Shown here: positions 1-8,541 of the stretch, one piece after another
Position numbering within the stretch: position 1 is the first letter of the stretch
Layout: each line of letters begins with the position of its first letter
DNA from: Proluteimonas flavola
Lineage (GTDB): Bacteria > Pseudomonadota > Gammaproteobacteria > Xanthomonadales > Xanthomonadaceae
Reading direction: 5' to 3'
DNA: 64,000 nucleotides
Assembly (NCBI RefSeq): GCF_021191705.1
Contig: NZ_JAIWPU010000014.1
Location: 1 to 64,000, forward strand
Program-made: the position numbers and the translations under genes
The notes under the pieces: model-generated
Seen by the model: only the letters and a program-made list of their open reading frames with translations
Database searches by the model: none
Told to the model about the DNA's origin: nothing

Positions 1-230
1 GGGCTTGGGAACGAGGTCGATGTGCGGCCGCCCCGGCTCCCACACGTGCTCGGACACTGCGCGCCGTCGGCGTGCCGCACATCGCTCTCCACCTAAGACT
101 ACCTATCGAGGCAGACACAAGCGCGCTTGCGCGCGAAGGGCATTGCCCGGAAGTCCCGATCGCGCGCAAGCGCGCTCCCACACAAACCCTCTTCCTCCAG
201 CACAAGGTGCCCGACGGGTCAGACATCGAG
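1..230. other. Intergenic left edge, no gene
   Basis: I find no convincing coding sequence here. The stretch holds a GC-rich inverted repeat (listed separately) downstream of the nucleotidyltransferase gene, and otherwise nothing I recognise. Confidence 0.6.
119..181. repeat. REP-like inverted repeat, GTGGGAGCGCG family
   Basis: An arm at 119-135 (AAGCGCGCTTGCGCGCG) pairs with 161-181 (ending GCGCTCCCAC). The same word pair recurs at 3005-3071 and 41525-41579, and a degenerate homopolymer form sits at 45282-45368. All lie between genes, as expected for an interspersed extragenic palindrome family. Confidence 0.7.
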
Positions 231-848
231 CTAGCTTCCGCGATCCAGCAGCCCGTCCGCCAACGCCTGCTGCACGTCATCGGCCGTGTCGATGTCCTGC
301 GCCAGCGACGGCGCCTGCAACCGGAACAGTTCGTCTTCCGGCAACGCGGCGAGCAGCGCGCCGAAGCCACGATCGCCCGACAGCGTGACGGCCTGCGCGA
401 ACAGCGTGTGCGAGAGCACCGTCGGCGCGCCGGGGCGTTCGCCGTACATCGCCGCAGCGCAGCCCGAGCGCACGCTGCGTGACCCGTCGAGCAGCGCGCG
501 CAGATGCAGCGCGTTGAGCGCGGGCTGATCGATACCGGTCACCAGCACCGGGCCGCGATGCGACTGCAGCGCGCGCGATGCGGCGACGAGGCTGGCGGAC
601 AGACCTTCGTGCCAACCCGGCACATCGTGCAGTTCGACGCAGGCATGTGGCGAAGGCGCAAGCTCGGCCGCGACCGCATCGTGATACGCGCCGAGCATGA
701 CCACGAGCCGGCATGGATGGGTGTCCGCGACCAGCCGCACGACGCGCGCGACCAGGCTTTCACCATCGCTGCGCAGCAGTTGCTTGGGCCGGCCCAGGCG
801 CGTGCTGCCGCCGGCGGCGAGCACGATCGCGGCGTGCGCAGCGCTCAT
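231..848 (-). CDS. MobA/MocA-like nucleotidyltransferase
   Basis: A 205-residue protein of the molybdenum-cofactor nucleotidyltransferase type, which transfers CMP or GMP to molybdopterin. The N-terminus reads IVLAAGGSTRLGRPKQLL, the nucleotide-binding G-S-x-R-x-G-x-x-K signature, and the central TGIDQPAL fits the metal-binding Asp region. The length matches stand-alone MocA-like enzymes (about 200 residues). The ATG at 848 directly precedes the signature strand, so the start is secure. No xanthine dehydrogenase or other molybdoenzyme gene is visible, so the exact substrate (MocA, MobA or another sugar/cofactor NTP transferase) cannot be decided from context. Confidence 0.8.
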   Translation of the reverse strand: MSAAHAAIVLAAGGSTRLGRPKQLLRSDGESLVARVVRLVADTHPCRLVVMLGAYHDAVAAELAPSPHACVELHDVPGWHEGLSASLVAASRALQSHRGPVLVTGIDQPALNALHLRALLDGSRSVRSGCAAAMYGERPGAPTVLSHTLFAQAVTLSGDRGFGALLAALPEDELFRLQAPSLAQDIDTADDVQQALADGLLDRGS

Positions 849-1038
849 CGAAGCAGGCCGGGGCGACGGGGTGACATGGCCGCACTGTGCCAGAAGCCCG
901 GTGCAGCGACCGGCTCACGCCGATGAACGGAGACTGCCTGTCATGCAGCTGTCGTCGCGGGATGCCGGCGCCGCCTGACGCGTTTGCAGGCTGGGTAGAG
1001 CGCAGCGAACCCGTCGAATCGGAACGGAATGGAAGACC

Positions 1039-1950
1039 TCAGGCCTGCTGCGCAACGATCCGCCGACGCGACTGCAGATAGCCGTCGACTGCGAACACCA
1101 CCAGCCCCACCCAGATGAAACCGAAGCCGACCGCGCGGTCGATGCCGAAGGCTTCGCCGAAGAAGAACACGCCCAGCAGCAGCTGCAGCGTCGGGCCGAT
1201 GTACTGCAGCAGGCCGACGATGGTCAGCGGCACGCGCCGCACCGCGTAGGCGAAACAGATCAGCGGAATCGCGGTCAGCGCGCCGCCGAGCACCAGCAGC
1301 AGGTCGGTCCAGCCACCCCAGCGCAGCGAGAAGAATCCGCCGCCGCCCTGGCTTTCGAACCACAGCAGTGCGAGCAGCGCGGGACCGAACACGAACAGGT
1401 TCTCGACGCCGAGCCCCTGCACCGCTTCGACCGCGGCGAACTTGCGGATCAGTCCGTACAACGCGAACGAGGTCGCCAGGCACAGCGCGATCCACGGGAA
1501 GCTGCCGTAGTTGAAGGTCAGCCACGCGACGCCGCCGCCGGCGAGCGCGACCGCGATCCACTGCGGCAGCGACAGCCGTTCGCGCAGGAACACCACGCCG
1601 ATGACGACGTTGAGCAGCGGATTGATGAAGTAACCCAGGCTCGCTTCGACCACGTGGCCGCTGTTGACGGCCCACACGTAGAGCGCCCAGTTCGCCGCGA
1701 TCAGGCAGCCCGACATCGCGAGCATGCCCGCGAGCTTCGGTTGCGCGAGGATCTCGCGCAGCCAGCCGCGGCCCTGGCGGATGGTCAGGAACGCGGCAAC
1801 GAGGATCGCGCACCAGATCGAGCGGTGCAGCACGATCTGCAGCGAGGGCACGTGCCGCAGCAGATACCAGTACAACGGCATCAGGCCCCAGATGACGAAA
1901 GCGGCAACCGCGATCCACAAGCCGCGGCGGCTCTGCGCGGCGTCGATCAC
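1039..1950 (-). CDS. rarD: EamA-family transporter RarD
   Basis: A 303-residue inner-membrane protein with about ten hydrophobic segments, of the RarD branch of the drug/metabolite transporter superfamily. The N-terminal block with IWGLMPLYWYLL and later LGYFINPLLNVVIGV are typical of RarD. The transported compound is not established. I place the start at the GTG at 1950: the ORF stays open far upstream, but this GTG overlaps the stop of the upstream EamA gene by four bases (GTGA), a pattern seen repeatedly in this window. It forms a two-gene operon with that paralogue. Confidence 0.88.
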   Translation of the reverse strand: MIDAAQSRRGLWIAVAAFVIWGLMPLYWYLLRHVPSLQIVLHRSIWCAILVAAFLTIRQGRGWLREILAQPKLAGMLAMSGCLIAANWALYVWAVNSGHVVEASLGYFINPLLNVVIGVVFLRERLSLPQWIAVALAGGGVAWLTFNYGSFPWIALCLATSFALYGLIRKFAAVEAVQGLGVENLFVFGPALLALLWFESQGGGGFFSLRWGGWTDLLLVLGGALTAIPLICFAYAVRRVPLTIVGLLQYIGPTLQLLLGVFFFGEAFGIDRAVGFGFIWVGLVVFAVDGYLQSRRRIVAQQA

Positions 1951-2885
1951 GAGTCTTCTCCGGCGACTGCCGCGGCCGGTGTCGGCACCGGCTTCTTCGC
2001 GCGTGCGCGGCCCAGCGTGATCGCGACGACGGCGACCAGGATCACCGCCATCGCGCCGAGATCGTTGACGTGGAAGCGCTCCGATGCGAGCCACGCGCCG
2101 AGCAGCACCGCAATCGCCGGATTGACGTAGGCGTAGCTGCCGGCGAGCGTCGGGCGCACGTTGTGCAACAGCCAGACGTAGGCGGTGAAGCCGATGATCG
2201 AACCGAATGATGCGAGATAGGCGACCGACAGCGTGCCCTTGCGCGTCGGCAGTTCGTGGAAACGTTCGCCGATCAGCAGGCCCACCGCGAGGATGATCAT
2301 GCCGCCGGCGAGCATCTGCGCGGCGGCCGCCATGAACGGCGACGGCAGATCGCGGCCCCGGCTCCACACCGAACCGAAGGCCCAGGCCAGCGGCGCGATC
2401 AGCAGTGCGACGAGACCGGTCGGCGTCGCGGTCAGCGAGCTGCCGGCGTTGAGCCACAGCACGCCGGCGAAGCCGATCGCGAGGCCGGCCCATTCGATGC
2501 GCGAAGGCCGATCGCCACGCATCGCCGCGAACAGCGCGATCCAGATCGGCGCCGACGCCACCGCGACCGCGGCCAGACCCGACGACACGCTCTGCTCGGC
2601 GATGCAGACCATGCCGTTGCCCAGACCGAGCAGCAGCACGCCCATCGCGAGCAGGGTCTTCCACTGCTTGCGCGTCGGCGCCGGCACGCCGCGCAGCCGC
2701 AGCGCCGCGTACATCAGCCCGCCGGCGACGACGAAGCGCATGCCCGCCATCAGCAGCGGCGGATAACCGCCTTCGAGGGCGAATCGGATCGCGAGATAGG
2801 TCGACCCCCAGACGAGATAGACGGCCGCCAGCGCCAGCGCGATGGCCAGGACCGAGGCGGGACGCGACACCGGCGCGACGCTCAT
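1947..2885 (-). CDS. yedA: EamA-family exporter, YedA-like
   Basis: A 312-residue membrane protein with two EamA halves. The N-terminal VYLVWGSTYLAIRFALEGG and the GSYAYVNPAIAVLLG motif near the end of the second half are characteristic of YedA-type drug/metabolite exporters. The start is the ATG at 2885 (MSVAPVSRP); an upstream in-frame ATG at 3002 would add a charged non-membrane leader unlike the family. The last codons overlap the GTG of rarD, so translation of the two transporters is probably coupled. The substrate is unknown. Confidence 0.87.
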   Translation of the reverse strand: MSVAPVSRPASVLAIALALAAVYLVWGSTYLAIRFALEGGYPPLLMAGMRFVVAGGLMYAALRLRGVPAPTRKQWKTLLAMGVLLLGLGNGMVCIAEQSVSSGLAAVAVASAPIWIALFAAMRGDRPSRIEWAGLAIGFAGVLWLNAGSSLTATPTGLVALLIAPLAWAFGSVWSRGRDLPSPFMAAAAQMLAGGMIILAVGLLIGERFHELPTRKGTLSVAYLASFGSIIGFTAYVWLLHNVRPTLAGSYAYVNPAIAVLLGAWLASERFHVNDLGAMAVILVAVVAITLGRARAKKPVPTPAAAVAGEDS

Positions 2886-3004
2886 GGGGATTCCGGAAGA
2901 AAAGACGACCGCGGATGCGGAGCGGAATTCTACGCCGGCGTCCCGTTGCACGGCTGGAACGGTGGTGTTGCAGCGGGGTGGCAGTGCGCCGTCCCCCTCC
3001 ATCC

Positions 3005-3071
3005 CGTGGGAGCGCGCGTGCGCGCGATGGGGCGTTCCCGGCCAAGCTCATAGCGCGCCCGCGCGCTCCCC
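3005..3071. repeat. REP-like inverted repeat, GTGGGAGCGCG family
   Basis: GTGGGAGCGCGCGTGCGCGCG pairs with GCGCGCCCGCGCGCTCCC across a short spacer. It is the second member of the family seen at 119-181 and lies between yedA and the prc terminator. Confidence 0.65.
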
Positions 3072-3168
3072 CAGGACGTCGCCCCCAGCGGCCCAGGGCC
3101 GCAATGGGTTCTACCGGGGAAGCCCGATCGCGGCCATGGGCCGCTGCTACAGATGGGAAAGAACCACG

Positions 3169-3198
3169 AAAAAGCCGCCGCGATCACTCGCGGCGGCT
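3169..3198 (-). terminator. Rho-independent terminator of prc
   Basis: On the minus strand an 11-bp perfect stem (AGCCGCCGCGA / TCGCGGCGGCT, loop GTGA) is followed by a T run, about 15 bases past the prc stop codon. Confidence 0.85.
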
Positions 3199-3213
3199 TC
3201 GTCTGCACACGGA

Positions 3214-5406
3214 TCAGCGCGCCCAGCGGCCCGGCGCGGTCGACACCGGCAGCACCGTCGCCGACAGATCACGGTCGGCATTGAGCAGGCGCACCGCGTC
3301 GGCCAGGATCGCCGCCGATTCGCGCAGCAGCGGATCCGGGCGCTCTTCGGCCGCCTTCTCGAGACGGTTCTGCTGGGCGATCGCTCGCTCGTTGGCCTGC
3401 AGGCCGTCGTCGTCGGAATCTTCGGCCAGCGGATCGAGGTCCAGACCCAGCGCGCGACGCTCTTCCTGACGCAGCTGGCGCTTCTCGGCCTGGCGGTCAC
3501 GCTCGGCGCGGCGCTCGGCTTCGTTGAGCGACACGAACTTCTTCTCGCGCTCGGCGCGGAACTCGGCGATGTCCTCGGCCCACCAGACGAACTCCCTGTC
3601 CGTGGCCACGCGCGTCTCGTGCAACTGCTCGAGGCGCGGCAGCAGCGGCGCGAAATCGCCGTACTGGGTATGCGGCACGGCGGCGATGCGGGTCCACGGC
3701 AATGCGTTGTCGTAGGTGCTCTCGCCGAATTCGGTGGCATCGACCGTCACCGGGAAGTGGATGTCCGGCTCGACGCCCTTGTTCTGCGTGCTGCTGCCGC
3801 CGGGCAGGAAGAACTGCGCGATCGTCAGCTTCACCTGGCCGAAACGCTTGGTCTCGTTCGCCGGCCAGCGGTCGAGATCGACCAGATTCTGCACCGTGCC
3901 CTTGCCGAAGGTGGTCTCGCCGATGATCAGGCCGCGACCGTAATCCTGGATGGCGCCGGCGACGATCTCCGACGCCGATGCCGAACCGCGGTTGATCAGC
4001 ACCGCCAGCGGACCGTCCCAGGCCACGCCCGGATCGCGGTCGCCCTGCACGCCGACGCGGCCGCCGGATTCGCGCACCTGCACCACCGGCCCCTGGTCGA
4101 TGAAGAGGCCGGTGAGTTCGATCGCCTCGTTGAGCGAGCCGCCGCCGTTGTTGCGCAGGTCGAGCACGACGCCATCGACCTGCTTCGTCTTGAATTCTTC
4201 CAGCAGGCGCGCGACGTCGCGCGTCGCCGACGCGTACTCGCCATCCCGGTTCCGGCGACCTTCGAAGTCCTGGTAGAACGCCGGCAGCTTGATCACGCCG
4301 ATCTGCTTCTCGCGGCCGCCTTCGGTATCGGCCGGCAGGGTCAGGGTCTCGGCCTTGGCCGCCTGCTCTTCCAGGCGCACGCGCGCACGGGTCAGCGTGA
4401 TGCGCACCGGCTCGCTGTCGAGCGTGGCCTCGGCCGGAATCACGTCCAGGCGCACCTGGGTGTCCTTCGGGCCCTTGATCTTCTCGACGACGTCGTCGAT
4501 GCGCCAGCCGATCACGTCTTCCATCGGCCCGTTGGTGCCCTGGCCGACGCCGACGATGCGATCGCCCGGCTTGAAACGGTTGCTGATCGCAGCGGGACCG
4601 CCGGCGATGACCTCGCGGATCACCACCACGTCGTCCTGCTTCTGCAGCTGCGCGCCGATGCCTTCGAGCGACAGCGACATGCTCTGGTTGAACAGACGCG
4701 CCGCACGCGGATTGAAGTAATCGGTGTGCGGGTCGATCGAGCCGGTGTAGGCATTGAGGAAGCTGCTGAAGGCGTCCTCGTCGTTGAGCGCAGCGACCGT
4801 GTTGGCGGTGTTGAGATAGCGCCGGTCGAGCGTCTTGCGGATCTCGTCGTCGGCCTTGCCGGCGAGCTTCAGGCGCAACCAGTCGTTGCGCACCGACTGC
4901 CGCCACAGGATGTCGAGTTCACCCGCATCCGCCGCCCACGCGGCGTCCTTGCGGTCGTACTCCCAGCGGTCGGTGCCGCTGAAATCGAAGATGTCCTGTT
5001 TCAGCAGTTCGCGCGCGCCGGTGATGCGTTCGGCGACGCGCTGCTTGTACAGCGCGAACACTTCCAGCGCCGGCCCCACGTCGCCCTCGCGCACCGCCGC
5101 CCCCATACCGGTGCGCAACGGTTCGAAGCGGGTGATGTCCTGCTGGGTGAAGAATAGCTTGCCGGCGTCGAGATTCTCGAAATAACGGTCGAAGATCTCG
5201 CCCGACAGGCTGCCGTCGAGCGCACGCGGGCGATAGGCATAGCGGCTGTCGGACAGCAATCCATAGACCAGCTTCGACGCGGCCACCTGGTCGGCGTTCG
5301 GCGTCGCCGGCACATTGGCGATGGCGTCCGGTCGCGCCATCAGCGCGAGCGGCACCGCCAACGCGAGGGCGATCAGGGAGCCGGAAACGACGCGGGAAGC
5401 TTTCAT
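3214..5406 (-). CDS. prc: Carboxy-terminal processing protease Prc/Tsp
   Basis: A 730-residue periplasmic serine protease of family S41A. In E. coli it trims PBP3 and degrades murein hydrolases and tagged proteins. A signal-like hydrophobic stretch covers about residues 8-25. The PDZ domain spans roughly 245-330. The catalytic Ser477 lies in RGSASASEI and the Lys502 in FGKGTVQ, at the canonical 25-residue spacing, and the C-terminal DUF3340 region follows. The start at 5406 gives the signal peptide; the ORF is open to 5508. A strong terminator follows the gene. It lies near the wall-synthesis cluster, in keeping with a role in envelope turnover. Confidence 0.93.
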   Translation of the reverse strand: MKASRVVSGSLIALALAVPLALMARPDAIANVPATPNADQVAASKLVYGLLSDSRYAYRPRALDGSLSGEIFDRYFENLDAGKLFFTQQDITRFEPLRTGMGAAVREGDVGPALEVFALYKQRVAERITGARELLKQDIFDFSGTDRWEYDRKDAAWAADAGELDILWRQSVRNDWLRLKLAGKADDEIRKTLDRRYLNTANTVAALNDEDAFSSFLNAYTGSIDPHTDYFNPRAARLFNQSMSLSLEGIGAQLQKQDDVVVIREVIAGGPAAISNRFKPGDRIVGVGQGTNGPMEDVIGWRIDDVVEKIKGPKDTQVRLDVIPAEATLDSEPVRITLTRARVRLEEQAAKAETLTLPADTEGGREKQIGVIKLPAFYQDFEGRRNRDGEYASATRDVARLLEEFKTKQVDGVVLDLRNNGGGSLNEAIELTGLFIDQGPVVQVRESGGRVGVQGDRDPGVAWDGPLAVLINRGSASASEIVAGAIQDYGRGLIIGETTFGKGTVQNLVDLDRWPANETKRFGQVKLTIAQFFLPGGSSTQNKGVEPDIHFPVTVDATEFGESTYDNALPWTRIAAVPHTQYGDFAPLLPRLEQLHETRVATDREFVWWAEDIAEFRAEREKKFVSLNEAERRAERDRQAEKRQLRQEERRALGLDLDPLAEDSDDDGLQANERAIAQQNRLEKAAEERPDPLLRESAAILADAVRLLNADRDLSATVLPVSTAPGRWAR

Positions 5407-5792
5407 GCAGGATCCTGGATTGCGGATGGGGCCATCATGCGACATGCAGTGCAGCCTGGAACGTGAACAGACGCTTCGACAGTGCCGGAAGTTGCATGCC
5501 GCATGCAATCGGGTTCACGTAGACAGCGTGAATCGCGCTTGTGTTTATCGCGGGGTCATGCGGCACGGCGATTCGCGCCATCCCGCATCGCGGAACTCTC
5601 CCAAGACCCGTCATTCCCGCGAAGGCGGGAATCCAGAGACTTTGTGTTTCGCAAAAGTGCTGCGTGGGATCGACAGCCTCCCGCGCCGGCCTCCAGCACA
5701 AGTCGCTGGATTCCCGCCTTCGCGGGAATGACGGGAACTGGGGATGGCGGAATCGCACACAAGTTCCGCGTCGCCAAGACCGGCGAGAAGCC
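5407..5792. other. Intergenic region between lipA and prc
   Basis: A 386-bp gap upstream of prc and downstream of lipA. It contains a pair of CGTCATTCCCGCGAAGG palindromes in opposite orientation (listed separately). The 200 bases next to prc presumably hold its promoter, but I see no clear -35/-10 pair. Confidence 0.5.
5609..5733. repeat. Inverted pair of CGTCATTCCCGCG palindromes
   Basis: A 28-bp unit at 5609-5636, itself palindromic around CCCGCGAAGGCGGG, occurs again in exact reverse complement at 5706-5733. The roughly 70-bp spacer gives a potential cruciform. This interspersed palindrome type is common in xanthomonads; related but diverged forms occur at 24822-25024, 25061-25169 and 31522-31639. 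Confidence 0.85.
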
Positions 5793-6800
5793 TCAGGCGG
5801 CGACGCCCGCGTCCATGGCCTGCTGGTCGGCATGGTAGGACGAGCGCACCAGCGGGCCGGAGGCGACGTGGCTGAAGCCCAGCGCCATGCCGTAGTCCTC
5901 GAGCGCGCGGAATTCTTCCGGCGTCCAGTAACGCAGCACCGGATGATGGTGCGCACTGGGCTGCAGGTACTGGCCGATGGTGACCATGTCGACGTCGTGC
6001 GCGCGCAGGTCGCGCAGCGTGCCCTGCACCTGCTCCATGTTTTCGCCCAGGCCGAGCATGATGCCGGACTTGGTCGGCACGTCCGGATGCTGAGCCTTGA
6101 ACTTCTTCAGCAGGTCGAGCGACCACTGGTAGTCCGCGCCGGGACGCACGTTGCGGTAGAGATCGGGCACCGTCTCGACGTTGTGGTTGAACACGTCGGG
6201 CGGATTGGTCTTGAGGATCTCCAGCGCGCGCTCCATGCGGCCCTTGCCGCGGAAGTCGGGCGTCAGCACCTCGATGCGGATGTTCGGCGACTGCGCGCGG
6301 ACTTCGCGGATGCAGTCGACGAAATGCTGGGCACCGCCGTCGCGCAGGTCGTCTCGGTCGACCGAGGTGATCACGACGTACTTCAGGCCCATGTCGGCGA
6401 TCGTGTTCGCGAGGTTCAGCGGCTCGCTCGCATCCGGCGGCTTGGGCCGGCCGTGGGCGACGTCGCAGAACGAACAGCGGCGCGTGCAGACTTCGCCGAG
6501 GATCATGAAGGTCGCGGTGCCGTGGCCGAAACACTCGTGGATGTTCGGGCAGCTCGCTTCCTCGCAGACCGTGACCAGACGGTTCTCGCGCAGCTTCGAC
6601 TTCAGCGCCGCGACCGCGCCGTTGGACGGAATGCGCACGCGGATCCACGAGGGCTTGCGCAGCACGGGCGCGTCGGCGAACTGCACCGGCGAACGCGCGA
6701 TCTTGTCGCCCGCCACCTGCTTGACGCCGGTCTGCAGCGACGCCGGCGGCGGCGTGGAGACCACCTGCAGCGGGATCGATTTGTCGGCGATAGAGGACAT
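5793..6800 (-). CDS. lipA: Lipoyl synthase
   Basis: A 335-residue radical-SAM enzyme that inserts two sulfurs into protein-bound octanoyl groups to make lipoate. The auxiliary 4Fe-4S cluster cysteines are Cys79, Cys84 and Cys90 ([12 protein letters not shown]). The radical-SAM cluster cysteines are Cys105, Cys109 and Cys112 (CTRRCSFC). The C-terminal RSSYHAD supplies the conserved RSSY serine ligand. The N-terminus is about 15 residues longer than E. coli LipA. It lies directly downstream of lipB, which supplies its octanoylated substrate, with a 79-base gap. Confidence 0.97.
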   Translation of the reverse strand: MSSIADKSIPLQVVSTPPPASLQTGVKQVAGDKIARSPVQFADAPVLRKPSWIRVRIPSNGAVAALKSKLRENRLVTVCEEASCPNIHECFGHGTATFMILGEVCTRRCSFCDVAHGRPKPPDASEPLNLANTIADMGLKYVVITSVDRDDLRDGGAQHFVDCIREVRAQSPNIRIEVLTPDFRGKGRMERALEILKTNPPDVFNHNVETVPDLYRNVRPGADYQWSLDLLKKFKAQHPDVPTKSGIMLGLGENMEQVQGTLRDLRAHDVDMVTIGQYLQPSAHHHPVLRYWTPEEFRALEDYGMALGFSHVASGPLVRSSYHADQQAMDAGVAA

Positions 6801-6879
6801 GGCGGGCGTGAAGACGATCGGAAGGGCATTGTAGGCCCCCGGTCCGGCAGTGTCTTGCCGGGTACGGGGATACAGCGTG

Positions 6880-7533
6880 TCATTCAGCGGCGAGGACCGG
6901 TGCGGGCCCCTCTGACAATGCCAGCCCGAACTGCGCGGCCAGATTCTCGAGCAGCATCGGCGCCACCGCGTCGGGCGACGACGGCCCGCCGAGATCGCCC
7001 AGCGACACCACCTGCAGGCCTACGTAGCCGCAGGGATTGATGCGCCGGAAAGGCTCCAGGTCCATGGCCACGTTGAACGCCAGCCCGTGGAAGGTGCAGC
7101 CGCGGCGCACGCGGATGCCGAGCGCGGCGATCTTGGCATCGTTGACGTAGACGCCCGGCGCGCCGTCGCGGCGCACGGCTTCGATGTTCCAGTCGCCCAG
7201 GGTGTCGATGATCGACTGCTCGATCTTGCAGACGTAGTCGCGCACGCCGATCTTCAGCCGCGGCAGGTTCAGCAGCGGGTAGACCACCAGTTGGCCGGGG
7301 CCGTGGTAAGTCACCTGGCCGCCGCGGTCGACCTGCACGACCGGAATGTCGCCCGACGCAAGCACGTGTTCGGGCTTGCCGGCCTGGCCCAGGGTGAACA
7401 CCGGATCGTGCTCGACGACCCACAGTTCGTCGGTGCCGTCGGCGCCGCGCGCATCGGTGAAGCGCTGCATCGCGCGCCAGACCGGCTCATAGGGCTGCCG
7501 GCCGAGCTGGCGGACGATCGCCGGCATGCTCAC
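6880..7533 (-). CDS. lipB: Octanoyl-ACP:protein N-octanoyltransferase
   Basis: A 217-residue LipB that moves octanoate from acyl carrier protein to lipoyl domains. The [12 protein letters not shown] motif, the catalytic Lys134 (AKIAALG) and the acyl-carrying Cys168 (INPCGY) are present. I choose the GTG at 7533 because it overlaps the stop codon of the upstream BLUF gene as GTGA; an ATG two codons later (7527) is a near-equal alternative. The ybeD-lipB-lipA order is conserved with E. coli, but here a BLUF gene is inserted between ybeD and lipB. Confidence 0.95.
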   Translation of the reverse strand: MSMPAIVRQLGRQPYEPVWRAMQRFTDARGADGTDELWVVEHDPVFTLGQAGKPEHVLASGDIPVVQVDRGGQVTYHGPGQLVVYPLLNLPRLKIGVRDYVCKIEQSIIDTLGDWNIEAVRRDGAPGVYVNDAKIAALGIRVRRGCTFHGLAFNVAMDLEPFRRINPCGYVGLQVVSLGDLGGPSSPDAVAPMLLENLAAQFGLALSEGPAPVLAAE

Positions 7534-7997
7534 AGCACGCGCTCCATCACCCGCGCGCAGCCGAGTCCACCGCCGGGCACCGGCGCGCCGTGCAGGAAAT
7601 CGCGCATCGCCGCGGCGACGCGATCGCTGCGCGCGCTTTCCAGCAGTGCCAGCGCCCTGGTATCGGTTTCGAGCCCGTGGAACACCGGCGCCTCACCGTC
7701 CAGCGGCGCCTCGCTCCAGCCCATCCGCCAGCCGGGCAACAGCGGCGCGGTGCGTTCCGCGCGGACCATCAGGCGTACCTCGCAGTGGCGTGGATCGGAG
7801 GCGATGCGCGCGTACAGCGCATCGACGGCGGCGGCCGGACCTTCGAGCAGTTGCATGAACAGCCCGTCGCGCAACAGCAGCATGCCGCCGATGCCGTGAC
7901 GCGCATTGAAGGTGCGGGACTGCAGCAGCAGACGCACCATGTCCGGCACAGTGAACTCGTAGAGCTGGCCGCTGCGATAGAGCAGCTGGCGGATCAT
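7530..7997 (-). CDS. BLUF-domain blue-light (FAD) photoreceptor
   Basis: A 155-residue short BLUF protein predicted to bind FAD and sense blue light. The key residues sit at the spacings seen in AppA: Tyr7 (LLYRS), Asn31 (FNARHG), Gln49 (FMQLLEG), and Trp90 and Met92 (PGWRMGW). The Tyr-to-Gln distance of 42 and the Tyr-to-Trp distance of 83 match AppA Y21/Q63/W104. About 60 residues follow the core and no output enzyme domain is fused, so signalling would be by protein-protein contact. The gene lies between ybeD and lipB and overlaps lipB by four bases, implying co-translation with lipoate synthesis. The partner is unknown. Confidence 0.88.
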   Translation of the reverse strand: MIRQLLYRSGQLYEFTVPDMVRLLLQSRTFNARHGIGGMLLLRDGLFMQLLEGPAAAVDALYARIASDPRHCEVRLMVRAERTAPLLPGWRMGWSEAPLDGEAPVFHGLETDTRALALLESARSDRVAAAMRDFLHGAPVPGGGLGCARVMERVL

Positions 7998-8019
7998 GCG
8001 CGACGTCCCGCTGGATGCG

Positions 8020-8298
8020 TTACAGCGTCCACTTCACTTCGGGATGATCGCGCAGGGCCGCATGCGCGGCGTCGTACTGCGCGCGCGACTCGGCGCGGAT
8101 GCTGAGCTTGATCGACACGTACCTGCCGCCGCTCGACGCGCGCGCGGCGACCGTTTCGTGGAGTACGGCGATGCCAGCGGCGGTGAGCAGGCGTGGGATC
8201 TCGGCGTCGAGGCCGGCGTCGGCCGGACCCATCGCGGTGATCTCGAAAACGCCGGGGAACTGGAAGCCGTGTTCGGGGTTGTCGGAGGTGATGTCCAT
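8020..8298 (-). CDS. ybeD: YbeD-like DUF493/UPF0250 protein
   Basis: A 92-residue small cytosolic protein of the YbeD family (ACT-like fold, possibly regulatory). It begins MDITSDNPEHGFQFPGVFEI and ends in a VKWTL tail; E. coli YbeD has 87 residues. The position between the D,D-carboxypeptidase and the lipoate genes is the same as in E. coli. I chose the ATG at 8298; the ORF is open to 8460 but the added sequence is translated intergenic repeat. Its molecular role is not firmly known. Confidence 0.88.
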   Translation of the reverse strand: MDITSDNPEHGFQFPGVFEITAMGPADAGLDAEIPRLLTAAGIAVLHETVAARASSGGRYVSIKLSIRAESRAQYDAAHAALRDHPEVKWTL

Positions 8299-8361
8299 GC
8301 GCCGATTATCGGGGCGTGGGCGGCCGAACCCAAGCGGTGGCGACAGTTCGATGACTCGAAG

Positions 8362-8518
8362 CCCTCCCCCGCATTGCGGGGGAGGGTTGGGTGGGGGCGA
8401 ACTGTCAGGCCGGCGCTCGCAAGTCATCGCGCGACCGGCTCGTGAGGAACAGTTGTCCACTCAACCGGATCGTTTGCCCCCATCCCAGCCTTCCCCCGCG
8501 AGCGGGGGAAGGGGCAGG
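8362..8518. repeat. GC-rich CCCTCCCCCGC palindromes
   Basis: CCCTCCCCCGCATTGCGGGGGAGGG at 8362-8386 is a perfect hairpin, and TTCCCCCGCGAGCGGGGGAA at 8491-8510 is a second one. A third member is at 48046-48069 (CCCTCCCCCGCAAGCGGGAG). They occupy the gap between dacC and ybeD and may also act as a terminator or block transcript decay. Confidence 0.7.
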
Positions 8519-8541
8519 TCATGCCATCAGGCCGTGAACCG

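Noticed and set aside
2842..5157. A 771-codon plus-strand frame opposite prc.
   Set aside because: No domain; it runs through a terminator and repeat, and Prc is certain.
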